Of a DNA stretch of 64,000 nucleotides, positions 26,616-35,793 are shown piece by piece (positions within the stretch are counted from its first letter, which is position 1; every line of letters begins with the position of its first letter). Below the pieces are notes generated by a model. It was not told the DNA's origin, searched no databases, and saw nothing but the letters and a program-made list of their open reading frames with translations. The stretch lies in contig JAIQFZ010000006.1 of NCBI GenBank assembly GCA_020073015.1, positions 62,001 through 126,000 on the forward strand, in the 5' to 3' direction. Source of the DNA: Terriglobia bacterium. GTDB lineage: Bacteria > Acidobacteriota > Terriglobia > Terriglobales > Acidobacteriaceae. Made by a program: the position numbers and the translations under genes.

Positions 26616-27332
26616 ATGCGGGCCGCATTTTTTACTAGTGTTTTATTTCTTTCCTGCCTGGCGCAGGCCCAGCTTGGAGACATCCTTAAGAAGGCCGATG
26701 AGGCTCTGAACCAGCGCAACACGGCGGGGCTCAGTAACGACAAGATTATCGCGGGACTCAAAGAAGCATTGCAGGTCAGCACCGGCAAGGCGGTTGCGTT
26801 GACCGGGAAGCCGGATGGCTTTCTGAAGAATGAGGCCATCAAGATTCTGCTGCCGCCCAAACTGCAGACTGTCGGGAAGGGCATGCGGATGCTGGGCATG
26901 GGCGAGCAGGTGGACGAGTTGGAAGTGGGCATGAATCGCGCCGCCGAGCAGGCGACCCCGCAAGCGAAGCAGATCTTCATCGCGGCTGTGAAGAAGATGA
27001 CTTTTGACGATGCGCGCAAGATTCTGACCGGAAGCGATACGGCGGCCACCGAGTATTTCAAGCGGACCAGTTCGGCCGATCTGACGGCGGCCTTCTCGCC
27101 AATCGTAAAGCGCTCCATGCAGCGGGTTGGGGTGGTGCAACAGTACAATCGTGTGCTGGCGAGCGCCCCGGGCGGGAGCACCCTGGTGGGGCAGTTCGAT
27201 CTGAATAAGTACGTGGTCGGCAAGACGCTCGACGGACTGTTTCTGATGCTGGGAGAGGAAGAGAAGAAAATACGGAAAGATCCCGCGGCACAAACTACTT
27301 CGTTGCTGAAGGAAGTGTTTGGCAGGAAGTAA
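26616..27332 (+). CDS. DUF4197 family exported protein
   Basis: The 238-residue product has a signal peptide (MRAAFFTSVLFLSCLAQAQ) and then the DUF4197 pattern: GDILKKADEALNQ, LSNDKIIAGLKEALQVSTG, FLKNEAIKILLPPKLQTVGK, LEVGMNRAAEQATPQAKQIF, MTFDDARKILTGSDTAATEY and KRSMQRVGVVQQYNRVL. The function of the family is unknown. GGGAGG just upstream makes the ATG at 26616 the likely start, nine codons inside the open frame. Confidence 0.9.
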   Translation: MRAAFFTSVLFLSCLAQAQLGDILKKADEALNQRNTAGLSNDKIIAGLKEALQVSTGKAVALTGKPDGFLKNEAIKILLPPKLQTVGKGMRMLGMGEQVDELEVGMNRAAEQATPQAKQIFIAAVKKMTFDDARKILTGSDTAATEYFKRTSSADLTAAFSPIVKRSMQRVGVVQQYNRVLASAPGGSTLVGQFDLNKYVVGKTLDGLFLMLGEEEKKIRKDPAAQTTSLLKEVFGRK

Positions 27333-27434
27333 CTTTCACTTCCGAGCCGGTGAGCCTTCACCCTCAACCTCCCGCGGACAACCACTAGAATCGTGCCTTT
27401 TGTGGGCAATGGCGCAGAAAATTTCCGCTGAGAT

Positions 27435-28067
27435 ATGCTCCCAAGCATGCGTTCCCGCCGACTGCCCGTTGCGGACCGGGCACTGATTCAAATCGTGGAC
27501 GCGGCTCTGGCCGACGCTGCGCGCAAGAGCGGCGAGTGGCTGGCGTGCCGTCCGGGATGCACGCAGTGTTGCGTGGGCGTGTTTGCGATCAATTCACTCG
27601 ATGTGGTGCGGTTGCAGGCGGGGTTGGCTGAGCTGGAGAAGAGCGATCCGGAGCGGGCCGCGCGGATTCGGGAGCGGGCGCAGCAATCGCGGGCCCGGCT
27701 GACCGCGGATTTTCCTGGGAATCCACGGACCGGCGGGCTGGATGAGAGCGACGAGGCGAAGGAACGCTTTGCGGAATTCGGCAATGAAGAAGTTTGTCCC
27801 GTGCTCGATCCGCAGACGGGGCTGTGCGAATTGTACGATGCGCGTCCGATGACTTGCCGGACCTTCGGGCCTCCGGTGCAATCGGAAGAAGGACTCGGAG
27901 TGTGCGAGTTGTGCTATCACGGCGCGACCGACGAAGAGATTGCGGCGTGCGAGATGGTGGCGGATACCGACGATCTGGAGTCGGAGTTGGTGAGCAAGGT
28001 GGAGAAGGCGGGCGGTCCACGCGGGCGAATTATTGTGGCGTGGGCCTTGGGGAAAGCGAGGGGCTGA
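27435..28067 (+). CDS. YkgJ-family cysteine-cluster protein
   Basis: The family is thought to bind zinc or iron-sulfur through a cysteine cluster. The 210-residue product has CRPGCTQCCVGVF, then CPVLDPQTGLCELYDARPMTC (split: CPVLDPQTGLCEL and YDARPMTCRTFG) and CELCYHGATDEEIAACE, which are the usual cysteine positions. The stop TGA is immediately followed by the ATG of the GNAT gene. A second ATG five codons in (27447) is an alternative start. Confidence 0.85.
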   Translation: MLPSMRSRRLPVADRALIQIVDAALADAARKSGEWLACRPGCTQCCVGVFAINSLDVVRLQAGLAELEKSDPERAARIRERAQQSRARLTADFPGNPRTGGLDESDEAKERFAEFGNEEVCPVLDPQTGLCELYDARPMTCRTFGPPVQSEEGLGVCELCYHGATDEEIAACEMVADTDDLESELVSKVEKAGGPRGRIIVAWALGKARG

Positions 28068-28568
28068 ATGTCGGAGGTGCACATTCGTCCGGCGGCGCGT
28101 GCAGACTTGCCGCGGCTGACCGAGATCTATAACTACTACGTCGTCCATACTCCCGTGACGTTCGACGTGGAGCCGTATACGGTGGAGCGCCGGGAGGCGT
28201 GGTTTGCGCACTTCGGCACAGCGGGACGGTATCGGCTGCTGGTGGCGGACCGCGACGGCGGCGTGATTGGGTACGCAGGCACGACGCGGTTCCGTCCGAA
28301 GCCGGCGTACGAGACGACGGTGGAGACGACGATCTACTGCGCGCCGGATGCGGCAGGAAAAGGTGTTGGAAGCCGGTTGTATGCGGCGCTATTTGAGACG
28401 CTGCGCGGCGAGGACATTCACCGGTTTGTGGCCGGCTACGCGCTACCGAATCCGGCGACGGCTGCGATCCATGCCCGCTTCGGCTTCAAAGTGGTTGGAG
28501 TGTTCAGCGAGAACGGCCGCAAGTTCGGCAAGTATTGGGACGTGTGCTGGGTGGAGCGGGCCGCGTGA
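28068..28568 (+). CDS. GNAT N-acetyltransferase (phosphinothricin-type)
   Basis: The 166-residue product matches the Pat/YncA group of GNAT acetyltransferases, which acetylate small amines such as phosphinothricin or methionine sulfoximine with acetyl-CoA. Visible motifs are HIRPAARADLPRLTEIYNYY, VIGYAGTTRFRPKPAYETTV, and the acetyl-CoA loop as YCAPDAAGKGVGSRLYAALF, ending in IHARFGFKVVGVFSENGRKF. It starts directly after the stop of the YkgJ gene and overlaps the chromate transporter start by 4 bases, so the three are probably one transcript. The substrate is uncertain. Confidence 0.9.
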   Translation: MSEVHIRPAARADLPRLTEIYNYYVVHTPVTFDVEPYTVERREAWFAHFGTAGRYRLLVADRDGGVIGYAGTTRFRPKPAYETTVETTIYCAPDAAGKGVGSRLYAALFETLRGEDIHRFVAGYALPNPATAAIHARFGFKVVGVFSENGRKFGKYWDVCWVERAA

Positions 28569-29746
28569 GCGACCTGCGCGTGAACGATCACCGCCCGAGT
28601 GATCAGGGATCGATCCGGGAGGCGTCGCTGGGCGAGCTTGCGTTTGTCTTTCTGAAGCTGGGAACGGTTGCGTTCGGCGGCCCGGCGGCGCATCTGGCGA
28701 TGATGGAGGAAGAATTCGTGCGGCGGCGGCGCTGGATTACAGAAGCTGAATTCCTAGACCGGCTGGCGGCGGCGAATCTGATCCCGGGGCCGAGTTCGAC
28801 AGAAGTCGCGATCTTTGTGGGCCAACTCAAGCGTGGCTGGCGCGGACTGATTGTTGCCGGCTCCTGCTTCATCATTCCCGCAGCCGTGATTGTCTCGTTG
28901 ATTGCATGGGCCTATGTGCGGTATGGCACGCTGCCGCAGGCCGCGGGTGTTCTGTATGCGATCAAGCCGGTGGTGGTGGCGATCGTGATCCAGGCGCTGG
29001 GGAAGCTGGCGCGGACGGGAGTGCGCACCAGTCTGCTCGCGGGGATTGCGGGTTTCGCGGCGGCGCTTTGGTTCCTGGGAGTGAGCCCGATTGCGGTGCT
29101 GGGGGTTGCGGGAATCGTTTCGGCCACGTCAGTGGCGACGAAGAACCGGTTGATGGCGCTATCGGTTTTCGGGACGCCAGGAATGCTTGCGGTGCCCGCG
29201 CTGTTGGTGACGACGGGAGCGGCGGTGTCGTTCGGGTTAGGGCGACTTTTCTTGTCGTTTCTCAAGATCGGGGCGGTGGTGTTTGGTAGCGGTTACGTGC
29301 TGTTGCCGTTCGTGCAGGCAGAGTTCGTGGAGCGCTTGCACTGGCTGACCGACAGGCAGTTGATGGACGCGGTCGCCGTCGGTCAGTTCACACCCGGTCC
29401 GCTGTTCACGACGGCGACGTTCATTGGCTATGTGGTCGGCGGATGGATGGGTGCGGCGGTGGCAACGGTGGGGATCTTTCTGCCGGGATTCGTACTGGTG
29501 GCGGTGAGTGGTCCGGTGATTCCGCGGATACGACGGTCTGCGCTGGCGTCGGCCGCGCTCGACGGCGTGATTGCCGGTTCGCTTGCGCTGATGGCGGTCG
29601 TGACCTGGCAGCTCGGGAAAACGGCCATTGTCGATCGCATCACGCTGGTTGTGTTTTTGCTGAGCGCGTTTGTGCTGCTGCGATTCCGGATCAATTCGGC
29701 GTGGCTGATCGGCGCGGCGGCGGTGGCGGGATGGGTGATGCGATAA
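28565..29746 (+). CDS. chrA: Chromate transporter ChrA (two-domain)
   Basis: ChrA exports chromate and gives resistance. The 393-residue product has two homologous halves of the family. The first has FLKLGTVAFGGPAAHLAMME and EFLDRLAAANLIPGPSSTEV, the second FLKIGAVVFGSGYVLLPFVQ and DAVAVGQFTPGPLFTTATF. Both contain the GGP/GSG and PGP motifs. The GTG at 28565 overlaps the preceding stop as GTGA and was preferred to an ATG 10 codons earlier, which lies inside the GNAT gene. About 10 membrane segments are expected. There is no ChrB regulator nearby. Confidence 0.88.
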   Translation: MSDLRVNDHRPSDQGSIREASLGELAFVFLKLGTVAFGGPAAHLAMMEEEFVRRRRWITEAEFLDRLAAANLIPGPSSTEVAIFVGQLKRGWRGLIVAGSCFIIPAAVIVSLIAWAYVRYGTLPQAAGVLYAIKPVVVAIVIQALGKLARTGVRTSLLAGIAGFAAALWFLGVSPIAVLGVAGIVSATSVATKNRLMALSVFGTPGMLAVPALLVTTGAAVSFGLGRLFLSFLKIGAVVFGSGYVLLPFVQAEFVERLHWLTDRQLMDAVAVGQFTPGPLFTTATFIGYVVGGWMGAAVATVGIFLPGFVLVAVSGPVIPRIRRSALASAALDGVIAGSLALMAVVTWQLGKTAIVDRITLVVFLLSAFVLLRFRINSAWLIGAAAVAGWVMR

Positions 29747-29819
29747 AGTCAGTATACGGGATGAGATTGCTCGTGAGCACTCGGCAACCCGATACCGAAG
29801 ATCGTGTGGAGGGAAACTC

Positions 29820-31004
29820 ATGCGTGTGATTCAGCGGATGGCCGGGTTCGCAGTCTTCGCGCTGCTTCCAAGCGCGCCGTTGCAGGCACAACCTGTGTCG
29901 CTGCAGGCGCTGGTGACGCCTTCCACGACGATTGTGAAAGATGGGCATGTGGTCCCATTTGCGGTTCATGGCTTCATCGAATTCAAGTCGCTGGCCGAGT
30001 TGTTCCCGTACATCGAGTCGCAAACGCAGCGCTGGAATGTTCCTGGAGGACTGAATGACGCGCAGCGCCACGAGTTGGCCAAAGACCTGCTTCGCCGTGG
30101 GATCGAGAGCCGCGTTGTGTCAATGGCCGATGAAAGCCCGCTGGAGAGGTTGCTAACGCACACCAGCGACGAGTTACAACAGGCGCTCTCCCACGTGAAG
30201 GCACCAGTACCGTCCGGCTATGCCGAGGCCTTTCTGGCGGTGCAGGAAAAATGGAAACATGCGCTGAACTGCTGGAGCGCGTCGCCCTCCATTCCCGGGC
30301 GCGTGCTCTCGAACTGGTACCCGATTGAGGAAGGCATCCAGCTATACGGCGCGACTTATGATTCGACCGAGCATTTCTGGCAGGCCGTGAAGTATCACCC
30401 CGACATCACGTTAGGGGACCTGATCGAGTTGCTCCGTTTACTGGAACAGAGAGACTGGGTGCTGTGGCTCGCCCGCCTGGACGGAGATCCGAAGATCTAT
30501 TTGCCGAATGCGTATGCGGTGGAGTTCCTTCGCCACAACCTCGCCAGAGAGCGCCTGCATTGGTTTCGTGAGGAACTGGGGCTCCATGGTTTGAACCCGG
30601 CCGACCATGCGCGCGTGGTGCAGCAGCATGGCACGACTCCGTTCCGTTTCAGTGCCTTCGAAGAGAAAGTTCTGTGGGGCGATTTGGCGGACTTGTTCCA
30701 CCTGGTGTATGCCTTCTCTCTTTCCGATGATTTGATTCGGAAGACGCTGGCGGCGCGGCGCTTTGACGCTGTTTACCTGGGTGATCGGCGGGTGGGTTTT
30801 ATCAGCGAGGACTTCCGATCGTTGATGCTGGAAATCTGGCAAGTGAAGTATCTGCAGATTCCCCGGTTCCGCGAAGTGATCCGCTCGATTCCGATGGAGA
30901 TCCGGCTGGAACACTTTCTGAATGACGGAGACTCGCCCGATATTCCGATCCCGGTGTATGTGGGGTACCTGAACCAGATGAGGGAGTTGGCGCGGGGGAA
31001 GTGA
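29820..31004 (+). CDS. Secreted NADAR (YbiA-superfamily)-like protein
   Basis: The 394-residue product has a signal peptide (MRVIQRMAGFAVFALLPSAP, cut near LQAQ). Residues 164-191 read SNWYP...GATYDSTEHFWQAVK, which matches the NADAR core pattern (FSN.SP ... G..Y.T.EH..QA.K). Residues 325-385 (SLMLEIWQVKYLQIPRFREV and NQMRELAR) match the family's C-terminal part, with a long insert between. Cytoplasmic NADAR proteins act on ADP-ribose or riboflavin-pathway intermediates. An exported copy is unexpected, and the rest of the C-terminal active-site region differs. Assignment by motif only. Confidence 0.6.
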   Translation: MRVIQRMAGFAVFALLPSAPLQAQPVSLQALVTPSTTIVKDGHVVPFAVHGFIEFKSLAELFPYIESQTQRWNVPGGLNDAQRHELAKDLLRRGIESRVVSMADESPLERLLTHTSDELQQALSHVKAPVPSGYAEAFLAVQEKWKHALNCWSASPSIPGRVLSNWYPIEEGIQLYGATYDSTEHFWQAVKYHPDITLGDLIELLRLLEQRDWVLWLARLDGDPKIYLPNAYAVEFLRHNLARERLHWFREELGLHGLNPADHARVVQQHGTTPFRFSAFEEKVLWGDLADLFHLVYAFSLSDDLIRKTLAARRFDAVYLGDRRVGFISEDFRSLMLEIWQVKYLQIPRFREVIRSIPMEIRLEHFLNDGDSPDIPIPVYVGYLNQMRELARGK

Positions 31005-31458
31005 AGTATCTAGCCGATGGAGCGACGGGCGTCCTCGCCCGTCTGGGTGATCGCAGTGTCCAACCGACCCGGTGGTGTCACGGGTCCAAAATCAATGACT
31101 TACAAAACTATATCATATAGATATAATTAAGGGCAAAGCAAACTGCGATCTCGCCTTGTCGATTCCCGATCCGGCCGCCGTCTAGAATGCCCCTGTAATC
31201 GCCTAGGACGCTCGTACGTCGACGATCTGGCCTCCGGACGGCCCAAGGAGGGGGCACCGCGAGGCTTACGATCGCTCTAATCGTATCCCAGGAGGTGTGC
31301 TATCGCTTCCGGCTATTGCTGAGATGACCCTTGGGGTGTTGAAGTTGTCATCCTGATCGAAGCGAAAGACCTGTGCATCGCGAATTCAAATACACAGGTC
31401 CTTCGCTTCGCTCAGGATGACAGCGTGGACTTACGCCCCGAGCCTGCGGGACACTACG
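31005..31458. other. 454-base gap with an AT-rich palindrome and a long hairpin
   Basis: The gap holds three things. GACGGGCG-TCCT-CGCCCGTC at 31023-31042 is a member of the palindromic repeat family. TATATC-ATATA-GATATA at 31109-31125 is a perfect 6-base inverted repeat in an AT-rich stretch. A hairpin-forming repeat fills 31347-31421. AGGAGG near 31290 precedes a 19-codon frame that I do not support as a gene. Confidence 0.55.
31347..31421. repeat. Long hairpin repeat GTCATCCTGA...TCAGGATGAC
   Basis: The left arm GTCATCCTGATCGAAGCGAA with AGACCTGTG pairs with CACAGGTCC and TTCGCTTCGCTCAGGATGAC on the right, giving about 27 paired bases with a few mismatches. Versions of the same word family occur at 5250, 37248, 41966 and 53287. 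It lies between the NADAR-like gene and the DinB gene, which converge, and could end transcription of both. Confidence 0.75.
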
Positions 31459-31971
31459 CTAGAAGGAGGTTTGCTCGTCCGCCGATGGACCGTACAGCCC
31501 GGGCACAGGTACGTTCAGCAGCCGGAGATACAAGGTTAGCTGTCCGCGATGGTGGATGATGTGGTTGAACACCATACGGCGGAGTACGGCACTGCGCGGT
31601 TCGCTGAACAACTGCTTGCCCCCCATGAGCAGGGCCCAGGGTCGGGCGTAGGTCGCGTCGTCGCCGGCGGCCAGAGCAGCGCGCGCCTCAGCACGGTTCT
31701 TGTCGAAGATTTCGAGCAACTCTTTGCGGTTGGCAGGCTTGGGCAGAACAAAGCTGGGGCCTTCGGCGGGCGCAATGTCCAGCGAGTCCTGCTGCATGGT
31801 GATCGTGGCCCAGTAGGGAAGGGTGGCGACGTGGCTGGCCATCCAGCCGAGCGTGCCGGACTTTTCGTGGGGCTTCCATCCGAATTTGTCGTCCGGGACG
31901 CGCTCGAGCGTACGGCGTGTGTTGTCCATTTCCATGTCGAATTCGGGAAGGAGGAGGTCTTTGATCGGCAT
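31459..31971 (-). CDS. DinB-family protein
   Basis: The 170-residue product is a four-helix DinB/YfiT-like protein. Three metal-binding histidines are expected; visible candidates are SHVATLPYWA near residue 46 and HIIHHRGQLTLYLRL near residue 137, the family's HxxxHRGQ pattern. EFDMEMDNTRRTLERVPDDK is the usual first helix. Such proteins act as metal-dependent thiol transferases or are of unknown role. It lies alone on the minus strand. Confidence 0.85.
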   Translation of the reverse strand: MPIKDLLLPEFDMEMDNTRRTLERVPDDKFGWKPHEKSGTLGWMASHVATLPYWATITMQQDSLDIAPAEGPSFVLPKPANRKELLEIFDKNRAEARAALAAGDDATYARPWALLMGGKQLFSEPRSAVLRRMVFNHIIHHRGQLTLYLRLLNVPVPGLYGPSADEQTSF

Positions 31972-32163
31972 TGATTTCTTGCTCCTGAAGATGGCGATTG
32001 GCTTTTAAGTTCCAGTTGTTTACGACGACATTCTATCTGAGGTGGGTGCCTTCCGAGGGGAAGCAACGGCGCCAATAAGTTGGATTTCGCCCTTTGGCCA
32101 GGATTGGTTAAAATAGCTGATTCGGCCCTTTCGCTTGGGGGCGCTGTCAGCTGAGAGAACGGC

Positions 32164-34506
32164 TTGTCGCAGATCAACTCAAATCCCGTGAATGGCCGCC
32201 CCGCCTCGCCGGTTTATTGGCGCGTTGAAGGCAGTCTGCTGGAACTGACCACCGTCCGGCCGATCGCCTTCTTTGCCTGGAACAGCCAGACCTATGGATC
32301 GCGCTTAGTGCGCCGCGCCCTGGTGCTGTCGATGGCGCTGCTGCGTCCGTTTTTGTACGCGGCCAATCGGAAGGCGGCGACGCGGATCGTTTATGCGGTG
32401 TTGCGTGGTATTACCCGCGACCGGCTCGATCTGCTGGGCGAAGAAGAATTCGAATACAAACTGAAGCCGTTGCTGAAACCGGAAGGCGTGCGGCAACTGA
32501 AGGCGCTGCAGGCGACGGGCGCCAATGTGGTGCTGGTGAGCCAGGGGCTGGAGCATGTGATGCGTCCGCTGGCGCGGCATTTGGGGGTGCGCTGGATTAT
32601 CGCCAACCGGCTGGATTTTCGCGACGGCGTTTCGACGGGACGGCTGATGAGTCCGGTGATCCGGCCGCGAGGGTTGTTTGCGCGGATTCGCGAGGCGGGG
32701 CCGGATGGTCAGCAAAGTCCGGCGCGCTGGGTGCGGGCGCTCGGCCTGCGCGGACCGAAAGCGCTGGCCTCGGCGATTGTGCCGGTGGAGCGAGTGCAGC
32801 GAACACGGGTACGGCCGATTGTGTATTTCGACGAGCCGCGGCGGGCGGAGCCTCTTTCGGTGCGCAAAGCGCTGGAAGGAAAACGCGTGCTGCTGATCGG
32901 CGTCACAGGATTCATCGGCAAGGTGTGGTTGGCCAACACGCTGATGGATTTGCCGGAGATCGGAAAGCTGTACCTGCTGATCCGGCGACAGAAGACGAAT
33001 CCTGCTCAGAGCCGCTTCGAAAAGATGATCGAGGAGTCGCCGGTCTTCGATCCGCTGTTTGAGAAGTACGGCGATGGGCTGGGAGCTTTGCTGGCCGAGA
33101 AGATTGAGGTGATCGAGGGTGATGTTTCACAGCCCGGGATGGGTCTGGATGCGGAAACCACGACCCGGCTGCGCGCAGACCTCGATCTGGTTGTCAACAG
33201 TTCCGGGCTCACGGATTTCAATCCTGACTTGCGGGACGCGCTAGCAGTCAACGTCGATTCCACGTATCACCTGGTGGAATTCATTCGCGGATCTGAACAC
33301 GCGGCCCTGCTGCATCTTTCGACCTGCTACGTGGCTGGACAGCGGGATGGTGGCGTGGATGAGTGCGTGGTTCCGAATTACACGCCCTCGGGAGTGGCGG
33401 ACTTCGACGCGGAGAAAGAGTGGCACCGGCTGCATGAATTGGTGGAATCGGCGGAGGCTAGCGCCGAGGGGCCGGAAGTTACCGCGGAACTGACCAAGCA
33501 GGCCCTGGGCAAAGAGCACGCGGCGAAGGGTTTACACGGACAGGCGCTGGAGAACCAGGTTCGCAAGAATCGCATACGCTGGCTCAAGACGTATCTGACC
33601 GAAGCGGGCGTCAAGCGGGCCCAGGAACTGGGCTGGCCGAATACCTACACTTACACCAAGAGCCTGGCGGAGTCGCTGATCGCGAAGTACAGCAACGGGA
33701 TGCCGGTTGCCATTGTGCGTCCGGCGATTGTGGAAACTTCGGTTCAGAAGCCGTTCCGCGGGTGGAACGAAGGAATCAATACCTCGGCATCGCTCTCGTA
33801 CCTTCTGGGAACAGCGTTCCGGCAACTACCGTCAAACGAACGTAAGCGGCTCGACATCATTCCGGTCGATGCGGTCTGCGCGGGGATGACGTTGATTGCG
33901 GCGGCGCTGGTCGAGCGGCGGCACGATCCGGTGTATCAACTGGCAACCTCAGTAACGAATCCCTGCGACATGGGACGGTCGATCGAACTGACCTCGCTGG
34001 GACACCGCCGTCATTACCGCGCGCAGGAAGGATTGGAATGCTGGCTGCGGTTGCGCATGGATGCCATTCCGGTGTCCAAAATGCGCTACCGGCGGATGTC
34101 GGCGCCCGCGCAGAAACTGATCATCCAGTCGATTCAGCGGATCATGTCTCCGCTGCCGATGAAGAAGCCGCTCGCGAAGGCGGAACGCAACCTGGAGCGA
34201 GTGGAGAAACTGATCCAGTTGTTCGAGCCCTTCATTCTGCACAATGAGCATGACTTTATTGCCGATAATGTGGAGAAGCTCTCGCAGGCGCTGGTGCCCG
34301 AAGAAAAAGAAGCATTCGGGTACAACACGGCCAGCCTGGACTGGTGGGATTATTGGATCAACATTCACATTCCGGCATTGCGGCGGTGGACCTATCCACT
34401 GATTGAAGGGCGGCCGCTGGAAGCGCGGGCGCCGCGCGTGCTGCGGATGCCGGCAGCAGCGAATGGGGATGTCGTCAGGACCGGAACGAACGGGAGGACG
34501 TGGTGA
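32164..34506 (+). CDS. Fatty acyl reductase with degenerate HAD-IB N-domain
   Basis: The 780-residue product has two parts. Residues 1-210 resemble a SerB-like HAD-IB phosphatase: VVLVSQGLEHVMRPLARHLG matches motif II and its surroundings, and DGVSTGRL follows. Motif I, normally DxDGT, reads RVEGSLL, so the catalytic aspartate is missing. Residues 238-620 are an NAD-binding male-sterility (FAR) domain with VLLIGVTGFIGKVWLANTL, HLSTCYVAG and the YTYTKSLAE active site. A FAR C-terminal domain follows. FAR enzymes reduce acyl-CoA or acyl-ACP to fatty alcohol. The start is a TTG at 32164; an unusual choice, but no better codon precedes the homology. It opens a one-direction run of lipid-type genes. 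Confidence 0.88.
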   Translation: MSQINSNPVNGRPASPVYWRVEGSLLELTTVRPIAFFAWNSQTYGSRLVRRALVLSMALLRPFLYAANRKAATRIVYAVLRGITRDRLDLLGEEEFEYKLKPLLKPEGVRQLKALQATGANVVLVSQGLEHVMRPLARHLGVRWIIANRLDFRDGVSTGRLMSPVIRPRGLFARIREAGPDGQQSPARWVRALGLRGPKALASAIVPVERVQRTRVRPIVYFDEPRRAEPLSVRKALEGKRVLLIGVTGFIGKVWLANTLMDLPEIGKLYLLIRRQKTNPAQSRFEKMIEESPVFDPLFEKYGDGLGALLAEKIEVIEGDVSQPGMGLDAETTTRLRADLDLVVNSSGLTDFNPDLRDALAVNVDSTYHLVEFIRGSEHAALLHLSTCYVAGQRDGGVDECVVPNYTPSGVADFDAEKEWHRLHELVESAEASAEGPEVTAELTKQALGKEHAAKGLHGQALENQVRKNRIRWLKTYLTEAGVKRAQELGWPNTYTYTKSLAESLIAKYSNGMPVAIVRPAIVETSVQKPFRGWNEGINTSASLSYLLGTAFRQLPSNERKRLDIIPVDAVCAGMTLIAAALVERRHDPVYQLATSVTNPCDMGRSIELTSLGHRRHYRAQEGLECWLRLRMDAIPVSKMRYRRMSAPAQKLIIQSIQRIMSPLPMKKPLAKAERNLERVEKLIQLFEPFILHNEHDFIADNVEKLSQALVPEEKEAFGYNTASLDWWDYWINIHIPALRRWTYPLIEGRPLEARAPRVLRMPAAANGDVVRTGTNGRTW

Positions 34507-34552
34507 ACGTACTCATCTTCGGACTGAGTGTGCGTGATGGGTTCAGTCGTCC

Positions 34553-34625
34553 CTCCGCAGCAGGGCCCCAGTTGATCGATGCTGCTTACCGCAGCGCTGG
34601 ATGCGCTGTACCACCCAAACCTTTT
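34553..34625. repeat. Fragment of the CGCAGCGCTG repeat between two reductase genes
   Basis: GTCCCTCCGCAGCAGGGCCC and ACCGCAGCGCTGGATGCGCTGT with CCACCCAAA match the interior of the MITE-like elements at 3440 and 9351 but lack their ends. It separates the fatty acyl reductase gene from the second SDR gene and lies inside a short 47-codon frame (34503-34646) that I do not support. Confidence 0.5.
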
Positions 34626-34653
34626 ACTGAGCAACACGGGTTCTAAGTTCAAG

Positions 34654-35793
34654 ATGGCAATCTTCCTGACCGGGGCTACGGGCTACATCGGCGGACACGT
34701 GACCGCGAATCTGCTGGAGCGGCACGATGCGACGCTGAATCTGCTGGTGCGCGGGCGCGATCTGCATGACGCGGAAGTGCGGCTTTGGAACGCTCTCCAA
34801 CTCCACATGCCGTTCCCGACGTTTTATGAATACTTGCAGGCCAAGATCCGGATTTTTCTCGGGGACCTGACTGCTCCGCAGTTTGGCGTGGATCGAGACA
34901 GCTACGACCGCTTGGTGCACACGACCGATTCGATCATTCACTGCGCGGCGTCGCTGAACCGGAAATCGGAAAAAAGCTGTTTGAATGTGAATCTGCGCGG
35001 GACGCTGGAAGTCGTGCAGTTGGCGCGGCGTTCGCAGTACTACCACGGGTTGCGGCGCTTTTCGACTGTCAGCACGGTGGCGGTGGCGGGGAAGCGCAGC
35101 CACGAAGTTGTCACCGAAGACCGGTCGATTGAGTGGGAGCGGTCGGACTACGACCCCTACGCGCGCACGAAGAAGTTCTGCGAGCACATGGTGCGAGAGT
35201 TGCTCCCCGACATTCCGCTGACGATTTTCCGGCCCAGCATTGTACTGGGCGACAGCCGTTATCCGCAAACGACGCAGTTCGACATGGTGCGGTCGTTCGT
35301 GTTTCTCGCCGGTTTGCCGGTGCTGCCCTTTCGCTCGCACGACAAGATCGACATTGTGAATGTGGACTTCGTGGCGGATGCGATTTCCACGCTGCACATG
35401 AAGCCGAATCCACAGTACGATACGTATCATCTTTCCTCCGGCAACGGCTCGCAGACCTTTCAGGAATTGACGAAGGCGCTGGCCGCGGAGCAGAACGCGC
35501 GCGCGCCGCTGTTCATGCCAGTTCTGGAAGGCTCCTTCAGTGCAGTGGTCAATGCGCTCGCGAACGGCAAGGGGCGGGCCGGCCACGGCGCCGCGCTCTT
35601 GAAAGTGTTTCTGCCTTACCTGATCTGGAACACGGTGTTCGACAACACGCGCGTAACGGCCGAGTTGGGCAAACAGCCGGTGCCATTTTCGCAATACAGC
35701 TTTCCGCTGCTGCGCTTCAGCCGCCAGCACAATTTTCAATATCCCTACCAGGAGTGGCCCACCAGCACGAAGGCCGGAGGCTCCGCCGCATGA
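34654..35793 (+). CDS. Extended SDR reductase (thioester-reductase-like)
   Basis: The 379-residue product is an extended short-chain dehydrogenase: [20 protein letters not shown] with the nucleotide-binding TGxxGxx[27 protein letters not shown] and the catalytic [12 protein letters not shown]. The pattern resembles thioester reductase domains, which release an acyl chain from a carrier as an aldehyde or alcohol. ATG at 34654 gives the Rossmann start; upstream codons are repeat DNA. The stop overlaps the next start as ATGA. Substrate is inferred from the neighbouring acyl carrier protein and ligases. Confidence 0.85.
   Translation: MAIFLTGATGYIGGHVTANLLERHDATLNLLVRGRDLHDAEVRLWNALQLHMPFPTFYEYLQAKIRIFLGDLTAPQFGVDRDSYDRLVHTTDSIIHCAASLNRKSEKSCLNVNLRGTLEVVQLARRSQYYHGLRRFSTVSTVAVAGKRSHEVVTEDRSIEWERSDYDPYARTKKFCEHMVRELLPDIPLTIFRPSIVLGDSRYPQTTQFDMVRSFVFLAGLPVLPFRSHDKIDIVNVDFVADAISTLHMKPNPQYDTYHLSSGNGSQTFQELTKALAAEQNARAPLFMPVLEGSFSAVVNALANGKGRAGHGAALLKVFLPYLIWNTVFDNTRVTAELGKQPVPFSQYSFPLLRFSRQHNFQYPYQEWPTSTKAGGSAA

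Noticed and set aside
26288-27448. 386-codon frame antisense to the ATP-grasp end and the DUF4197 gene
   Set aside because: It spans two well-supported sense genes and has no domain similarity.
31290-31358. 19-codon frame with AGGAGG upstream (VLSLPAIAEMTLGVL...)
   Set aside because: Too short, no similarity, and it runs into a hairpin repeat.
34503-34646. 47-codon frame starting VNVLIFGLSVRDG after the fatty acyl reductase
   Set aside because: Its start overlaps the previous stop (GTGA), but most of it is the CGCAGCGCTG repeat and no family is recognisable.
34624-35739. 371-codon frame antisense to the SDR reductase gene
   Set aside because: The sense strand has the Rossmann and YxxxK motifs; the antisense product is Arg/His-rich noise.
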